Shown here: one piece after another, positions 6,332 through 14,679 of the stretch | Layout: each line of letters begins with the position of its first letter | Position numbering within the stretch: the stretch's first letter is position 1 | Assembly (NCBI RefSeq): GCF_047607725.1 | Contig: NZ_JBLKSS010000020.1 | Location: 1-14,817 of the forward strand | Length of the DNA stretch: 14,817 nt | Reading direction: 5' to 3' | Source: JBLKSS01 sp047607725 | GTDB lineage: Bacteria; Pseudomonadota; Gammaproteobacteria; Enterobacterales; Enterobacteriaceae | Program-made: the position numbers and the translations under genes | The notes under the pieces: model-generated | What the model saw: the letters and a program-made list of their open reading frames with translations, nothing else | Database searches by the model: none | What the model was told of the DNA's origin: nothing

Positions 6332-9195
6332 TTAGGCATAATCGCCGATGGGCACGCAGGAGCAAAACAAATTGCGGTCGCCATAAACATCGTCCAACCG
6401 TTTTACCGCCGGCCAGTATTTATCGCCATACCCGGCCGGGAATGCCGCAACCTGGCGATCGTACGGATAGCGCCACTCGCCGGCCAGCTCACGCTGGGTA
6501 TGGGGCGCGTTCACCAGCGGATTATCGCTTGCCGGCCAGATGCCGTCCGCCACCTGCTGGATTTCGGCGCGGATCGCCAGCATCGCCTCAATGAAGCGAT
6601 CGAGCTCCAGCTGGCTTTCCGATTCGGTGGGCTCGACCATCAGCGTACCGGCCACCGGGAAAGACATAGTGGGGGCGTGGAAACCATAGTCGATCAGGCG
6701 TTTGGCGATATCCATTTCGCTGATGCCGGTGGCCTCTTTCAGCGGTCGGATATCCAGGATACATTCGTGGGCCACGCGGCCGTCGCGTCCGGTATACAGC
6801 ACCGGATAAGCCTGCTGCAACCGGCTGGCGATATAATTGGCGTTCAGAATCGCCACCTGGCTGGCTTGTTTTAATCCTTCCGCGCCCATCATACGGATAT
6901 ACATCCAACTGATGGGTAAGATCGACGCGCTGCCGAACGGCGCGGCGCTGACGGCACCCTGGCGGGTTAAAACGCCGTCCAGTTCCACCACCGAATGACC
7001 GGGGACGAACGGGGCCAGATGCGCCTTCACGCCGATGGGTCCCATGCCCGGACCGCCGCCGCCGTGGGGGATGCAGAAGGTTTTATGCAGGTTGAGATGC
7101 GATACATCGGCGCCGATATAGCCCGGCGACGTGATCCCCACCTGGCATTCATATTGGCGCCGTCCAGATAGACCTGGCCGCCGTATTGATGGACAATCTG
7201 GCACACTTCACGGATGGTTTCTTCATAAACGCCGTGGGTTGAGGGGTAGGTCACCATAATGCAGGACAATTGCTCGCCTGCCTGCTCGGCCTTGACGCGC
7301 AAATCGTGCAAATCAATGTTGCCATTCTTATCGCAGGCCACCACGGTGACCGACATGCCGGCCATCTGCGCCGACGCCGGGTTGGTACCGTGGGCTGAGC
7401 TCGGGATAAGACAAATATGACGCTCGCCCTGATTACGGCTCTCATGATAACGACGAATCGCCAGCAGGCCGGCATATTCGCCCTGGGCGCCGGAGTTCGG
7501 CTGCATGCACAGGGCATCGTAGCCGGTCAGTTGGATAAGCCAGCGCGAGAGTTGGGCGATCATCTGCTGGTATCCCGCCGCCTGCTCCGGGGGGCAGAAA
7601 GGATGCAGCTCGGCGAATTCCGGCCAGGTAATAGGGATCATCTCGGCGGCTGCGTTAAGCTTCATCGTGCAGGATCCGAGCGGGATCATCGCCTGGTTCA
7701 GCGCCAGATCCTTGCGCTCCAGCCGGTGCATATAGCGCATCATTTCCGTTTCGCTATGGTAGCGGTTGAACACCTCATGGGTCAGGATAGGCGTGGTGCG
7801 CAGCAGTTCCTGCGGGATCACGTCGCCGCAGCCGGCATCCAGCGCATCGATTGCCAGGGTGTCCGTGGCGCCCGTGACCACCTGCCAGAGGGTTTGCACA
7901 TCTTCACGCACGGTCGTTTCGTCAAGGGTGATGCCCACCGCGCCATGAATGTCGCTGCGCAAATTGATGCCGGCGGCATCGGCGCGCGCCAGCACGCCCG
8001 CTTTATCGGCTACTTCGACGGTCAGGGTATCGAACCAGCGATCGTGCCTGAGCGTCAGGCCGGCGTCGCGCAGCCCCTGCGCTAGAATCATTGTCAGGCG
8101 GTGAATACGCCCCGCGATGCGTTGCAGCCCCTGCGGACCGTGATAGACGGCATACAGGCCGGCGATATTGGCCAGCAACACCTGTGAAGTACAAATGTTC
8201 GAGTTCGCCTTCTCGCGGCGAATATGCTGCTCGCGCGTCTGCATCGCCATGTGCAGTGCGATATCGCCGGCGGCGTCGTGGGAAACACCTATAATCCGCC
8301 CCGGCATGGAGCGCTTCATCTCATCGCGGGCGGCGAAAAACGCCGCGTGCGGGCCGCCGTACCCCATCGGCACGCCGAAGCGCTGCGACGAACCGAACAC
8401 CACATCGGCGCCCTGCGCGCCGGGCGCGGCCAGCAGCAGCAGCGAGAGTAAATCCGCCGCCACGCAGCTGATGATTTTACGGCTGTTGAGCTCGGCAATC
8501 AGCGCGTGATAGTCATGCAGCTCGCCGGTGGTGCCCACCTGCTGTAGCAGCACGCCGAAGAGATCGGGATGTTCCAGCGCCGCCTCTGCCTTATCGATGA
8601 CCAGCTCAAAGCCAAAGGTGCCGGCGCGGGTGCGCACGACATCCAGGGTTTGAGGATGCACATCGTCGGCGACGAAAAAGCGGTTTGCCTGCTTCAACTT
8701 GCTGGCGCGCTTGGCGAGCGCCATGGCTTCGGCGGCCGCGGTGGCTTCATCCAGCAGCGAGGCCGAGGCGATGTCCAGACCCGTCAAATCCAGCGTCAGC
8801 TGTTGAAAATTAAGCAGCGTTTCAAGCCGGCCCTGGGATACCTCGGGCTGATAGGGTGTGTAGGCGGTGTACCAGCCCGGGTTTTCCAGCATATTGCACA
8901 GAATAACGGGCGGCGTCACCACCGCGCTATAGCCCATGCCGATAAAGGATTTGTAGCGCTGGTTCTGACTGGCGATAGCCTTTAGCTCCGCCAGCGCCTG
9001 CGCTTCCGTCGTCGGCTCGCCCATGGCGGGTGCCGCGGCAAGCTGAATGTCCACCGGCACGATTTGGGCAATGAGCCCCGCCAGGGAATCGCTGCCCACG
9101 GCGGCAAGCATATTTGCCTGTTGCGGCGCGGAAGGGCCGATATGACGCGCTATGAAGGCGTCATGATGTTCAAGCTGGCTGAGAGTCTGGGTCAT
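6332..9195 (-). pseudogene. gcvP: glycine dehydrogenase (P-protein), frameshifted
   Basis: P-protein decarboxylates glycine on a pyridoxal phosphate cofactor and passes the aminomethyl group to lipoyl-GcvH. The start MTQTLSQLEHHDAFIARHIG at 9195 has AGGAAT upstream, and the sequence tracks the enteric protein to YLDGANMNA. There the minus strand has GCCAGGTG where GCC-CAG-GTG is expected, a loss of one base near 7144-7146 (about codon 684). The shifted frame stops at 7027. The correct frame resumes as QVGITSPGYIGADVSHLNLH and runs to FCSCVPIGDYA at 6332. The PLP lysine (HLNLHKTFCIPHGGGG) lies about 20 residues past the shift, so the main product lacks it. With one base restored the length is 954 residues, as in enterics (957). 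A sequencing error is the main alternative. Confidence 0.92.
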
Positions 9196-9250
9196 GGACA
9201 ACAATTCCTGCATCGGGCGTGGGACCGGAAAAGGGTAATCGCGAGGGGCA

Positions 9251-9271
9251 CCCCGGCGGTCGCGGCCGGGG
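9251..9271. promoter_or_regulatory. 7-base-pair hairpin between gcvH and gcvP
   Basis: CCCCGGC at 9251-9257 pairs perfectly with GCCGGGG at 9265-9271 across 7 bases. It lies in the 84-base gap between gcvH and gcvP. No T-run follows, so it more likely protects the upstream mRNA or tunes gcvP expression than ends transcription. Confidence 0.4.
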
Positions 9272-9279
9272 CGTCAGCG

Positions 9280-9675
9280 TTATTCGTCTTCTTCGTCGAT
9301 GGCGGCCTGATAAGCGGCGGCGTCGAGCAATTCGTTCACTTCGCTTTCGTCGGCGGCTTTAATCTTAAACAGCCAGCCATCGGTATAAGGCGCGCAGTTG
9401 ACCAACTCCGGCGACCCGTCGAGATCGTCGTTCACCGCCACGATTTCGCCGCTAATGGGCGCATAGATATCCGATGCGGCTTTTACCGATTCCGCTACGG
9501 CGCAATCTTCGCCGGCGGAGAACGAGGCGCCAATTTCGGGTAGGTCCATGAACACCATATCGCCCAACAGCTCCTGCGCATGCTCGGTAATCCCGACACA
9601 ATAAACGCCGTCGCCTTCGTTTAACACCCACTCATGGGATGCGGTATATTTTAATTCTGTCGGCACATTGCTCAT
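9280..9675 (-). CDS. gcvH: glycine cleavage system H-protein
   Basis: H-protein carries the aminomethyl group on a lipoyl arm between P-, T- and L-proteins. The 131-residue product matches the enteric protein throughout: SNVPTELKYTASHEW, VGITEHAQELLGDMVFMDLP, then AESVKAASDIYAP, whose lysine (residue 65) is the lipoylation site. The start at 9675 is preferred over the ATG at 9687 because TGAGGATG sits at ribosome-site distance and because homologues start with MSNVP. It lies 26 bases after gcvT and is intact, although its partner gcvP is broken. It could still act in lipoate metabolism, which would favour its retention. Confidence 0.97.
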   Translation of the reverse strand: MSNVPTELKYTASHEWVLNEGDGVYCVGITEHAQELLGDMVFMDLPEIGASFSAGEDCAVAESVKAASDIYAPISGEIVAVNDDLDGSPELVNCAPYTDGWLFKIKAADESEVNELLDAAAYQAAIDEEDE

Positions 9676-9701
9676 CGCCATCCTCACTATGACAAAGTTA
9701 G

Positions 9702-10802
9702 TTATTGCGCAACCGCTTTGCCGGCGCGCACAAAACCGGGTTTGGTGACCTTAACCGGCATTTCGCGGTTACGGATTAACACTATCGCCTGCTGGCCGAT
9801 GCCGGCCGGCACTCGCGCCAGCGCAATGCTGACGCCCAGAGTGGGTGAAAACGAGCCGCTGGTGATGATGCCTTGCTGCATATTGCCGGAAGCGTCGGTG
9901 AAATGGACCGGCAGGCCATTGCGCAATACGCCTTTTTCGGTCATCACCAATCCGACCAATTGTTCGCCGTCGCCGGCGGCGCGCTGGGCCTCCAGCGCCT
10001 CGCGCCCGATGAAATCGCGGTCCTCCGGCTGCCAGGTAATGGTCCAACCCATATTGGCCGCGAGCGGAGAAATGCTTTCGTCCATTTCCTGGCCGTAAAG
10101 GTTCATCCCCGCCTCCAGGCGCAAAGTATCGCGCGCGCCCAGTCCACAGGGCTTCACGCCAGCCGCCAGCCGCCACCGCCAGAAATCCGCGGCCTGCGTG
10201 GCGGGTAACGCAATCTCATAGCCCGCCTCGCCAGTATAGCCGGTGGTAGCGATGAACAGATTGCCGGCCTGCACGCCGAAAAACGGTTTCATTCCGGCCA
10301 CCGCCTGACGCTGTTGCGGGGTGAAGAGCGTCTGCGTTTTGCTTTGCGCCTGCGGCCCCTGCACTGCAATCAGCGCCAGATCGTCGCGCACGTTTGCCGT
10401 CACCTGGTAGCGCTCGGCGTGGCGAGTGATCCACTCAACGTCTTTGTCGCGGGTGGCGGAATTCACCACCAGGCGAAACTCGGTTTCGGAAAGGAAATAG
10501 ACGATAAGATCGTCTATCACCCCGCCGGAAGCATTAAGCATGCCGGTGTAAAGCGCTTTGCCGGGCACTGTCAGCTTGGCGACATCATTGGCCAGCAGAT
10601 AACGCAGAAAATCACGGGTGCGCAGCCCCGCTAAGTCGACAATGGTCATATGGGACACGTCGAACATGCCGGCATCGCGCCGTACCTGATGATGTTCATC
10701 CAGTTGGGAACCATAGTGGAGCGGCATCATCCAGCCGTGGAAATCCACCATTTTGGCGCCGCACGCGAGGTGCTCTTCATACAGCGGGGTCTGCTGAGCC
10801 AT
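9702..10802 (-). CDS. gcvT: aminomethyltransferase (glycine cleavage T-protein)
   Basis: T-protein moves the one-carbon unit from aminomethyl-lipoyl GcvH to tetrahydrofolate, releasing ammonia. The 366-residue product is full length (364 in E. coli) and similar along its length: MVDFHGWMMPLHYGSQ, FDVSHMTIVDL, NASGGVIDDLIVYF with the catalytic aspartate region, IAVQGPQAQSK, FIATTGYTGEAGYEIALP, KPCGLGARDTLRLEAGM, and a closing GIITSGSFSPTLG with NREMPVKVTKPGFV. The start at 10802 (MAQQTPLYEEH) follows AGAGAGAAAAG; an upstream ATG at 10820 overlaps that site. It is the first gene of gcvTHP. No break is visible, yet with gcvP frameshifted its substrate should not be formed. Confidence 0.97.
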   Translation of the reverse strand: MAQQTPLYEEHLACGAKMVDFHGWMMPLHYGSQLDEHHQVRRDAGMFDVSHMTIVDLAGLRTRDFLRYLLANDVAKLTVPGKALYTGMLNASGGVIDDLIVYFLSETEFRLVVNSATRDKDVEWITRHAERYQVTANVRDDLALIAVQGPQAQSKTQTLFTPQQRQAVAGMKPFFGVQAGNLFIATTGYTGEAGYEIALPATQAADFWRWRLAAGVKPCGLGARDTLRLEAGMNLYGQEMDESISPLAANMGWTITWQPEDRDFIGREALEAQRAAGDGEQLVGLVMTEKGVLRNGLPVHFTDASGNMQQGIITSGSFSPTLGVSIALARVPAGIGQQAIVLIRNREMPVKVTKPGFVRAGKAVAQ

Positions 10803-11062
10803 CTTTTCTCTCTTACTCAATGGGAAGACAGATAACTACCGAAGCGCTCAAAGCCCCTGCACGGGCGGGTAAAGGGGGCTGACGCAAACGATACCTTTAG
10901 GCAGAACTTATCATTGAACGGCGGTGGAAACCATAACTTAAATTATCAACCGCTGGAAAAGCCACGTGAAAGATAAGGAAAGCTAGACGCGATATTATGC
11001 TGCATAAAAGCGGATTTCGGCGCACGAAACAGGCATCACAATGGGTAAAAGGAAAGTTTAAT
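10803..11062 (-). other. gcvTHP upstream region
   Basis: These 260 bases separate gcvT from the IS21 end and should hold the gcv promoter and any GcvA or Lrp sites. I see no clear -35/-10 pair, no glycine riboswitch fold and no trace of ubiI, the gene upstream of gcvT in enterics, so the native neighbour has probably been displaced by the IS. Short frames on either strand do not look coding. Confidence 0.4.
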
Positions 11063-11080
11063 TGCTGGTTCCGGTCACGT

Positions 11081-11160
11081 CCGATCACTGATTCTGATTT
11101 CATCCGATCACTGATTCCGGTCGCCCGATCAGCGATTCCGATTCTGTCCGATCGCTCATC
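11081..11160 (+). repeat. IS21 end repeats, four copies of CCGATC(A/G)C(T)GATTC
   Basis: Copies start at 11081, 11104, 11125 and 11148, about 22 bases apart (two helical turns). The first two are identical for 14 bases (CCGATCACTGATTC), the third has AGCGATTC and the fourth is divergent. Multiple transposase-binding repeats near the ends are typical of IS21. The inverted set lies at about 11763-11842. Confidence 0.75.
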
Positions 11161-11207
11161 TTCTGTTCCGCTATACTCTGGAGATTTTTAACTTCCGGGG
11201 GTATGGC

Positions 11208-11431
11208 ATGGCACGTAAAAAGAAGAACGCGAGAACAAAAATGTAAATATATATCAATGTATTACGCATGAAATTTGAGCAGCGTCGCTCGAATCGCACC
11301 ATCGCAGCAGCGCTCGGCATCGGCTGTACCACAGTGCACGATATCCTCGGCCNATTCACGGTAGCTAACCTGGTCTGGCCATTGCCGGCGGAACTGTCCC
11401 CCGTCGACCTCGACCACCTGCTCTATCCCGG
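11208..11431 (+). pseudogene. istA: IS21 IstA transposase, N-terminal fragment (left arm)
   Basis: The ATG at 11208 gives MARKKKNARTKM and then TAA at codon 13; the other arm has a cysteine codon (TGC) there. The frame continues as VLRMKFEQRRSNRTIAAALG, IGCTTVHDILG and VANLVWPLPAELSPVDLDHL. The helix-turn-helix followed by a WPLP motif is the N-terminus of one IstA subgroup. The DDE domain is absent because the arm ends at 11431. It is a dead fragment with both a nonsense codon and a truncation. Confidence 0.8.
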
Positions 11432-11491
11432 CAAATCCGGTAAGGCTATCAAGACCTTACCCAGCTGGCTTGATATCGATACCGAATTAAG

Positions 11492-11715
11492 CCGGGATAG
11501 AGCAGGTGGTCGAGGTCGAAGGGGGACAGTTCCGCCGGCAATGGCCAGACCAGGTTAGCTACCGTGAATAGGCCGAGGATATCGTNCACTGTGGTACAGC
11601 CGATGCCGAGCGCTGCTGCGATNNTNCGANNNGNNCGACGCTGCTCAAATTTCATGCGTAATACNTTGATATAGATGCACATTTNTGTTCTCGCGTTCTT
11701 CTTTTTACGTGCCAT
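11492..11715 (-). pseudogene. istA: IS21 IstA transposase, N-terminal fragment (right arm)
   Basis: This is the inverted counterpart of the fragment above: MARKKKNART, then M-C-I-Y-I in place of the stop, VLRMKFEQR, IAAALGIGCTTV and VANLVWPLPAELSPFDLDHL. Codon 13 is open here, so this arm is closer to the active sequence. Several codons hold ambiguous bases. The frame leaves the arm at about 11492 and stops at 11449 in the palindrome centre. Confidence 0.8.
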
Positions 11716-11885
11716 GCCATACCCCCGGAANCTAAAAGTCTCCAGAGTATGGNGGAACAGAAGATGAGCGATCGGACAGAATCGGAATCGCTGATCGGGC
11801 GACCGGAATCAGTGATCGGATGAAATCAGAATCAGTGATCGGACGTGACCGGAGCCAGCAAATGGCGAAATGAAGGAATAAGACG

Positions 11886-12413
11886 ATGGCAGAATTATCA
11901 CAATACAAAAGGCTTCCCGGCCAAATTGCGGATACCGCCTTTAAAGACGTGATATCCCACTGTGCGGCTGAAAACGTACCGTTTGGTGTCTTCGTCACCG
12001 AAGCGAACGGGAAAGTGAAGGCAGGTGGTGAGGGTGTACTGTGCGGTGTTTCCGTGCGCCAACAGACCAATGTGCTCGGCTACTATCCGAAACAGACCTG
12101 TGTTGGCACGATGCAAATGGAACGCATTTGGGTGAAAGTGAAAGAAGGCGAGGAATTAAAAAAAGAGACCAAGGTGAGTTATGACCCGGCAACGGGGAAG
12201 CTTGTTGCCAGCGGCAAGGCGGTGGCTAACGCGCGTTTGGTCACGGATGCTGTGCAATCTGCCAACGACACCCGGATTGCACAGGTCGATTTTCATGCCT
12301 CGCTGGACGCTGTGAATGTGGCGCAAGGCCCCAAAGGTGATAAAGGCGATAGAGGGCCGCAAGGACCCCAAGGTCCGAAAGGCGACAAGGGCGATAAAGG
12401 AGATCCAGCATGA
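11886..12413 (+). CDS. phage capsid cement-like protein with collagen-like tail
   Basis: The 175-residue product starts MAELSQYKRLPGQIADTAFK after AAGGAA and sits directly before the major capsid gene, overlapping it by four bases. Its position and its small beta-rich body (VPFGVFVTEANGKVKAG, GEGVLCGVSVRQQTNV, YDPATGKLVASG) suit the structural cement or decoration proteins that clamp capsid hexamers in many siphovirus-type phages. Residues 148-175 are nine or so Gly-X-Y triplets (GPKGDKGDRGPQGPQGPKGD and on), a collagen-like tail that may trimerise or project from the capsid. The IS21 end lies 25 bases upstream, so upstream head genes (portal, protease) have been lost or moved. The body fold is inferred by pattern. 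Confidence 0.75.
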   Translation: MAELSQYKRLPGQIADTAFKDVISHCAAENVPFGVFVTEANGKVKAGGEGVLCGVSVRQQTNVLGYYPKQTCVGTMQMERIWVKVKEGEELKKETKVSYDPATGKLVASGKAVANARLVTDAVQSANDTRIAQVDFHASLDAVNVAQGPKGDKGDRGPQGPQGPKGDKGDKGDPA

Positions 12414-13360
12414 CTATCACACAAACGATGCGCCAGGACAGCATCTTTCAGTATGACACTAACATCCTGCGCGGTGCGGTGGCCGGTTTTGCCCGTAACG
12501 ATGAGTCGACGCTGGAAGAGCTTGCGGCGTTGTTGTATGTCACACGCGAGCGGGTCATCGACTACACGCCGATGTTGACGCAGTTGCAGAAATTGGTTCC
12601 CGTTAAAGCCGAGGTGGCGAATTGGACGGATTCATTCGTATTGACCGACGGTTTTACCGTAGGCGAACCGAAAATCATCAGCGATAATGCGGATGATTTG
12701 CCGACCATTGACCGCGGGTTGAACGCTCACGCCACACGCGCTCATTTGCTCGGTGCCAGCTACTGCTACTCGGTACCTGAGTTAGAAAAAGCACGTGCCA
12801 ATGGTCTCGAACTGCCCACCGACAAGGCCATCTATGTGCGTCAGGAGATGGACAGGAAAATCGCCACTATCGGTGTCTACGGCGATGCTGATTATGCGAT
12901 GCAGGGGCTGTTGACGTATCCGTTCACCACTATTGAAGACAGTGTAGAGGCGAAAACGGCGCTGGCGAAAATCACCAGCTTCATCAACCAGCACTGGAAC
13001 CTGAAAGGTGGTGTGTTCCCGGTGACGCACATTGTACTGCCGCAGGCGTTGTATGACGACATGAGCATCACGCCAAGCAATCCTAATACCAACCTGACCG
13101 TACTGGCGGCGCTCAAACAAGCGAATCCGGGTATCGAGTTTGTGAAGGCCAATGAACTCAACTCCGCGGGGAAAAGTGGCAAGGGCAGTATCGTTATCGG
13201 CACTATCCGTAACGATATCCTGCGTAACCGTGTTCCCGTGGCCTTTACCGCACTTCCTGCGCAAGCACGCAACATCAACATTTACGTGCCGTGCTACTGC
13301 AAGGTGGCGGGTCTGGAGGTGTTGCAGAAAGATGCCATCCTGCGTGTTGATCTGAAGTAG
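12410..13360 (+). CDS. phage major capsid protein
   Basis: The 316-residue product has the layout of the major capsid family seen next to cement proteins in phages of Enterobacterales: an N-terminal arm (MTITQTMRQDSIFQYDTNIL), then DYTPMLTQLQKLVPV, SYCYSVPELEKARANGLELP, MDRKIATIGVYGDADYAMQG, THIVLPQALYDDMSITPSNP and a C-terminal VPVAFTALPAQARNINIYVP ending KDAILRVDLK. It would assemble the icosahedral shell. No internal break is visible; the start overlaps the cement gene stop (ATGA), showing translational coupling. The next gene begins 15 bases after its stop. Assignment rests on gene order and motif pattern, not on a database match. Confidence 0.85.
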   Translation: MTITQTMRQDSIFQYDTNILRGAVAGFARNDESTLEELAALLYVTRERVIDYTPMLTQLQKLVPVKAEVANWTDSFVLTDGFTVGEPKIISDNADDLPTIDRGLNAHATRAHLLGASYCYSVPELEKARANGLELPTDKAIYVRQEMDRKIATIGVYGDADYAMQGLLTYPFTTIEDSVEAKTALAKITSFINQHWNLKGGVFPVTHIVLPQALYDDMSITPSNPNTNLTVLAALKQANPGIEFVKANELNSAGKSGKGSIVIGTIRNDILRNRVPVAFTALPAQARNINIYVPCYCKVAGLEVLQKDAILRVDLK

Positions 13361-13375
13361 TGCGGAGGCGGTGAG

Positions 13376-13786
13376 ATGTTAACCATTGAGAAAGCCAAAA
13401 TGCTGCTCTCAGTGTATGCGCCCGCTTTGGCGTTGAGCGTCACCAACGAAAAGCTGGAAGTCTTGCTGGCGGTGGCGGCATCTCATCACCCGCATTGCCT
13501 CAAGGATGTCAAAGGAGATGAGGCTGAACTGTATTACCTCATCTACCTGCTGTTATTGGCGAAGGCAACGGACAGGCAGCAAGCCTCGGATTTGCTCGCG
13601 GTACAAAGCGTCAGAGTCGGCGAATAGCAATATACCTTTTCTACGTCTGAAACAGAGGAGAATGCTGCTTCGCCGGCGTACTGGCTGGCAAAGTGGCAGT
13701 CGCTGGAGGATATCTGCGCTTCGCTGGGCGCCATCACCGTGAGCGGCGACGGTGATTGTTGCTGTCATGAGCACTGGGGGGCTTAA
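13376..13786 (+). pseudogene. phage head-completion protein with amber codon
   Basis: The frame starts MLTIEKAKMLLSVYAPALAL and reads to a TAG at 13625-13627 (codon 84), then continues without interruption as QYTFSTSETEENAASPAYWL, AKWQSLEDICASLGAITVSG and a cysteine-rich end to TAA at 13784-13786. The continuation is in frame, coding-like and ends exactly at the ATG of the next gene, so the original gene was about 136 residues. The stop follows RVGE and probably replaces tryptophan (TGG). Size and place after the capsid gene suit a head-tail connector/completion protein. The shortened 83-residue product is unlikely to work. Confidence 0.7.
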
Positions 13787-14225
13787 TGAAAGTGACTCTC
13801 AGTGCGAAAGATGCCGGGTTGGAGAGAGAAATCGACACCCTGCTATCGCTTAACCGTGTCGACATTACCGAAGGTATCCACGAAGATGCCGGAAGCGTTG
13901 ATGGGATTAGCATCGCGGAATATGCCGCTATGAACGACCTGGGCACTCGGCACATTCCGGCGCGTCCGTGGCTGCGGTCGTATTGGGAAACCCAGTCCGA
14001 GCGGGTGATGAAGGCGTTTGAGCGGCTTTCTAAAATTAATGACCTGCCTACCGCGCTCGAAAAACTGGCGTTATGGGTAGAGAGACCGACCACCGCAATT
14101 ACGTCAAACGCACCTACTGGCCGCGTAATACCCTGCAAACCATTGAACACAAGGGGTCTGACAAGCCGCTGATTGACGAAGGCTTCCTGATCAACGCGAT
14201 ACTCTGCCGCATCAAGGGAGGCTGA
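13786..14225 (+). pseudogene. HK97 gp10/virion-morphogenesis-like protein, frameshifted
   Basis: The first frame reads MKVTLSAKDAGLEREIDTLL to IPARPWLRSYWETQSERVMK and LEKLALWVERPTT. The true continuation lies one frame back, as GRETDHRNYVKRTYWPRNTL and EHKGSDKPLIDEGFLINAI to TGA at 14223-14225. The RPWL motif and the closing W-P-x-N-T plus KGS-x-x-PLID-x-G are typical of phage gp10-like neck/tail-completion proteins. Loss of one G in the run at 14075-14077 explains the shift (about codon 97). The restored length is about 146 residues. The shifted product ends 50 bases early with a nonsense tail, so the C-terminal motif is lost. Confidence 0.8.
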
Positions 14226-14226
14226 G

Positions 14227-14601
14227 ATGCTGACGTTTTTCAAGCGCCCGTTTCAGCTGCGCCGGGTTAAAACCGGTAGTGGCTATGACGAGGGTGGCTA
14301 CGCCATCAAAACGCAGTGGGGAGAGCTGGAAACGCTGTTCTGCAATATACAGCCAGTGCGTGCCGACAAACAAAACGCGCTGTAGCTGGAAGTGCAGGGC
14401 CGAGCCTACAACCGTGCCATCATCCTCTATGCGGAAGAGTGTCTGAACGTGGCAGGGCAAAATACTGTCGATGGTGACGTGATCAGCTACAACGGCGTCA
14501 ATTACCTGCTATGCGCCGAGCAGACGTGGGACAACAGTCTGCACTTTTCGATTGCCCATTACCGCTATATTGGTTTGGATTGCTGGAAGGAGGACGCTTG
14601 A
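14227..14601 (+). pseudogene. phage head-tail joining protein with amber codon
   Basis: From the ATG at 14227, which follows the previous stop by one base, the frame reads MLTFFKRPFQLRRVKTGSGY, then TLFCNIQPVRADKQNAL, TAG at 14383-14385 (codon 53), and continues in frame LEVQGRAYNRAIILYAEECL to HYRYIGLDCWKEDA and TGA at 14599-14601. The codon was probably CAG. The small size (124 residues) and the order after a gp10-like gene point to a head-closure or joining protein. No family motif is certain. Confidence 0.7.
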
Positions 14602-14679
14602 GCGCCAGAGACAAACTGCATGCGCTTATCCGTGCCGCTACTCCCGAAAATCTCCCCGTTATCCAGTCTCACCAGAATC
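14598..14679 (+). pseudogene. phage tail-completion/neck protein start, cut by IS66
   Basis: A TTG start overlaps the previous stop and has AAGGAGG at 14587-14593, four bases upstream, a strong ribosome site. It reads MSARDKLHALIRAATPENLP and then VIQSHQN up to the IS66 terminus at 14680; the reading continues into the IS to a TGA at 14729. The missing remainder makes the function uncertain, but the position after gp10-like and joining genes suits a neck/tail-completion protein. Confidence 0.6.

Larger units (their letters stand above)
11063..11860. mobile_element. two inverted IS21-family left ends forming a palindrome
   Basis: Bases 11063-11431 and 11492-11860 are inverted arms of exactly 369 bases around a 60-base centre. 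Both outer ends read TGCTGG(T/C)TCCGGTCACG, and both arms contain the IS21 end repeats and the start of istA, so both are the same end of the element. Ambiguous bases are concentrated in the right arm (11585-11634 and others), plus one in the left at 11353. There is no istB and no opposite end. As with the IS66 pair, this is not a normal insertion: it is either two opposed copies with the middle lost or an assembly join. Confidence 0.85.

Noticed and set aside
7417..8085. 222-residue plus-strand frame opposite gcvP
   Set aside because: Shadow of the GC-rich gcvP codons; the minus strand is clearly the coding one.
10803..11062. Possible glycine riboswitch before gcvT
   Set aside because: No tandem aptamer-like structure is visible, and enteric gcv operons are controlled by GcvA/GcvR/Lrp instead.
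11081..11160. Regularly spaced repeats that might be a CRISPR or iteron array
   Set aside because: Four degenerate copies at about 22 bases with no unique spacers, inside an IS21 end and mirrored at the other edge; they are transposase-binding repeats.
12782..13264. 160-residue minus-strand frame opposite the capsid gene
   Set aside because: Antisense shadow of an intact capsid protein.
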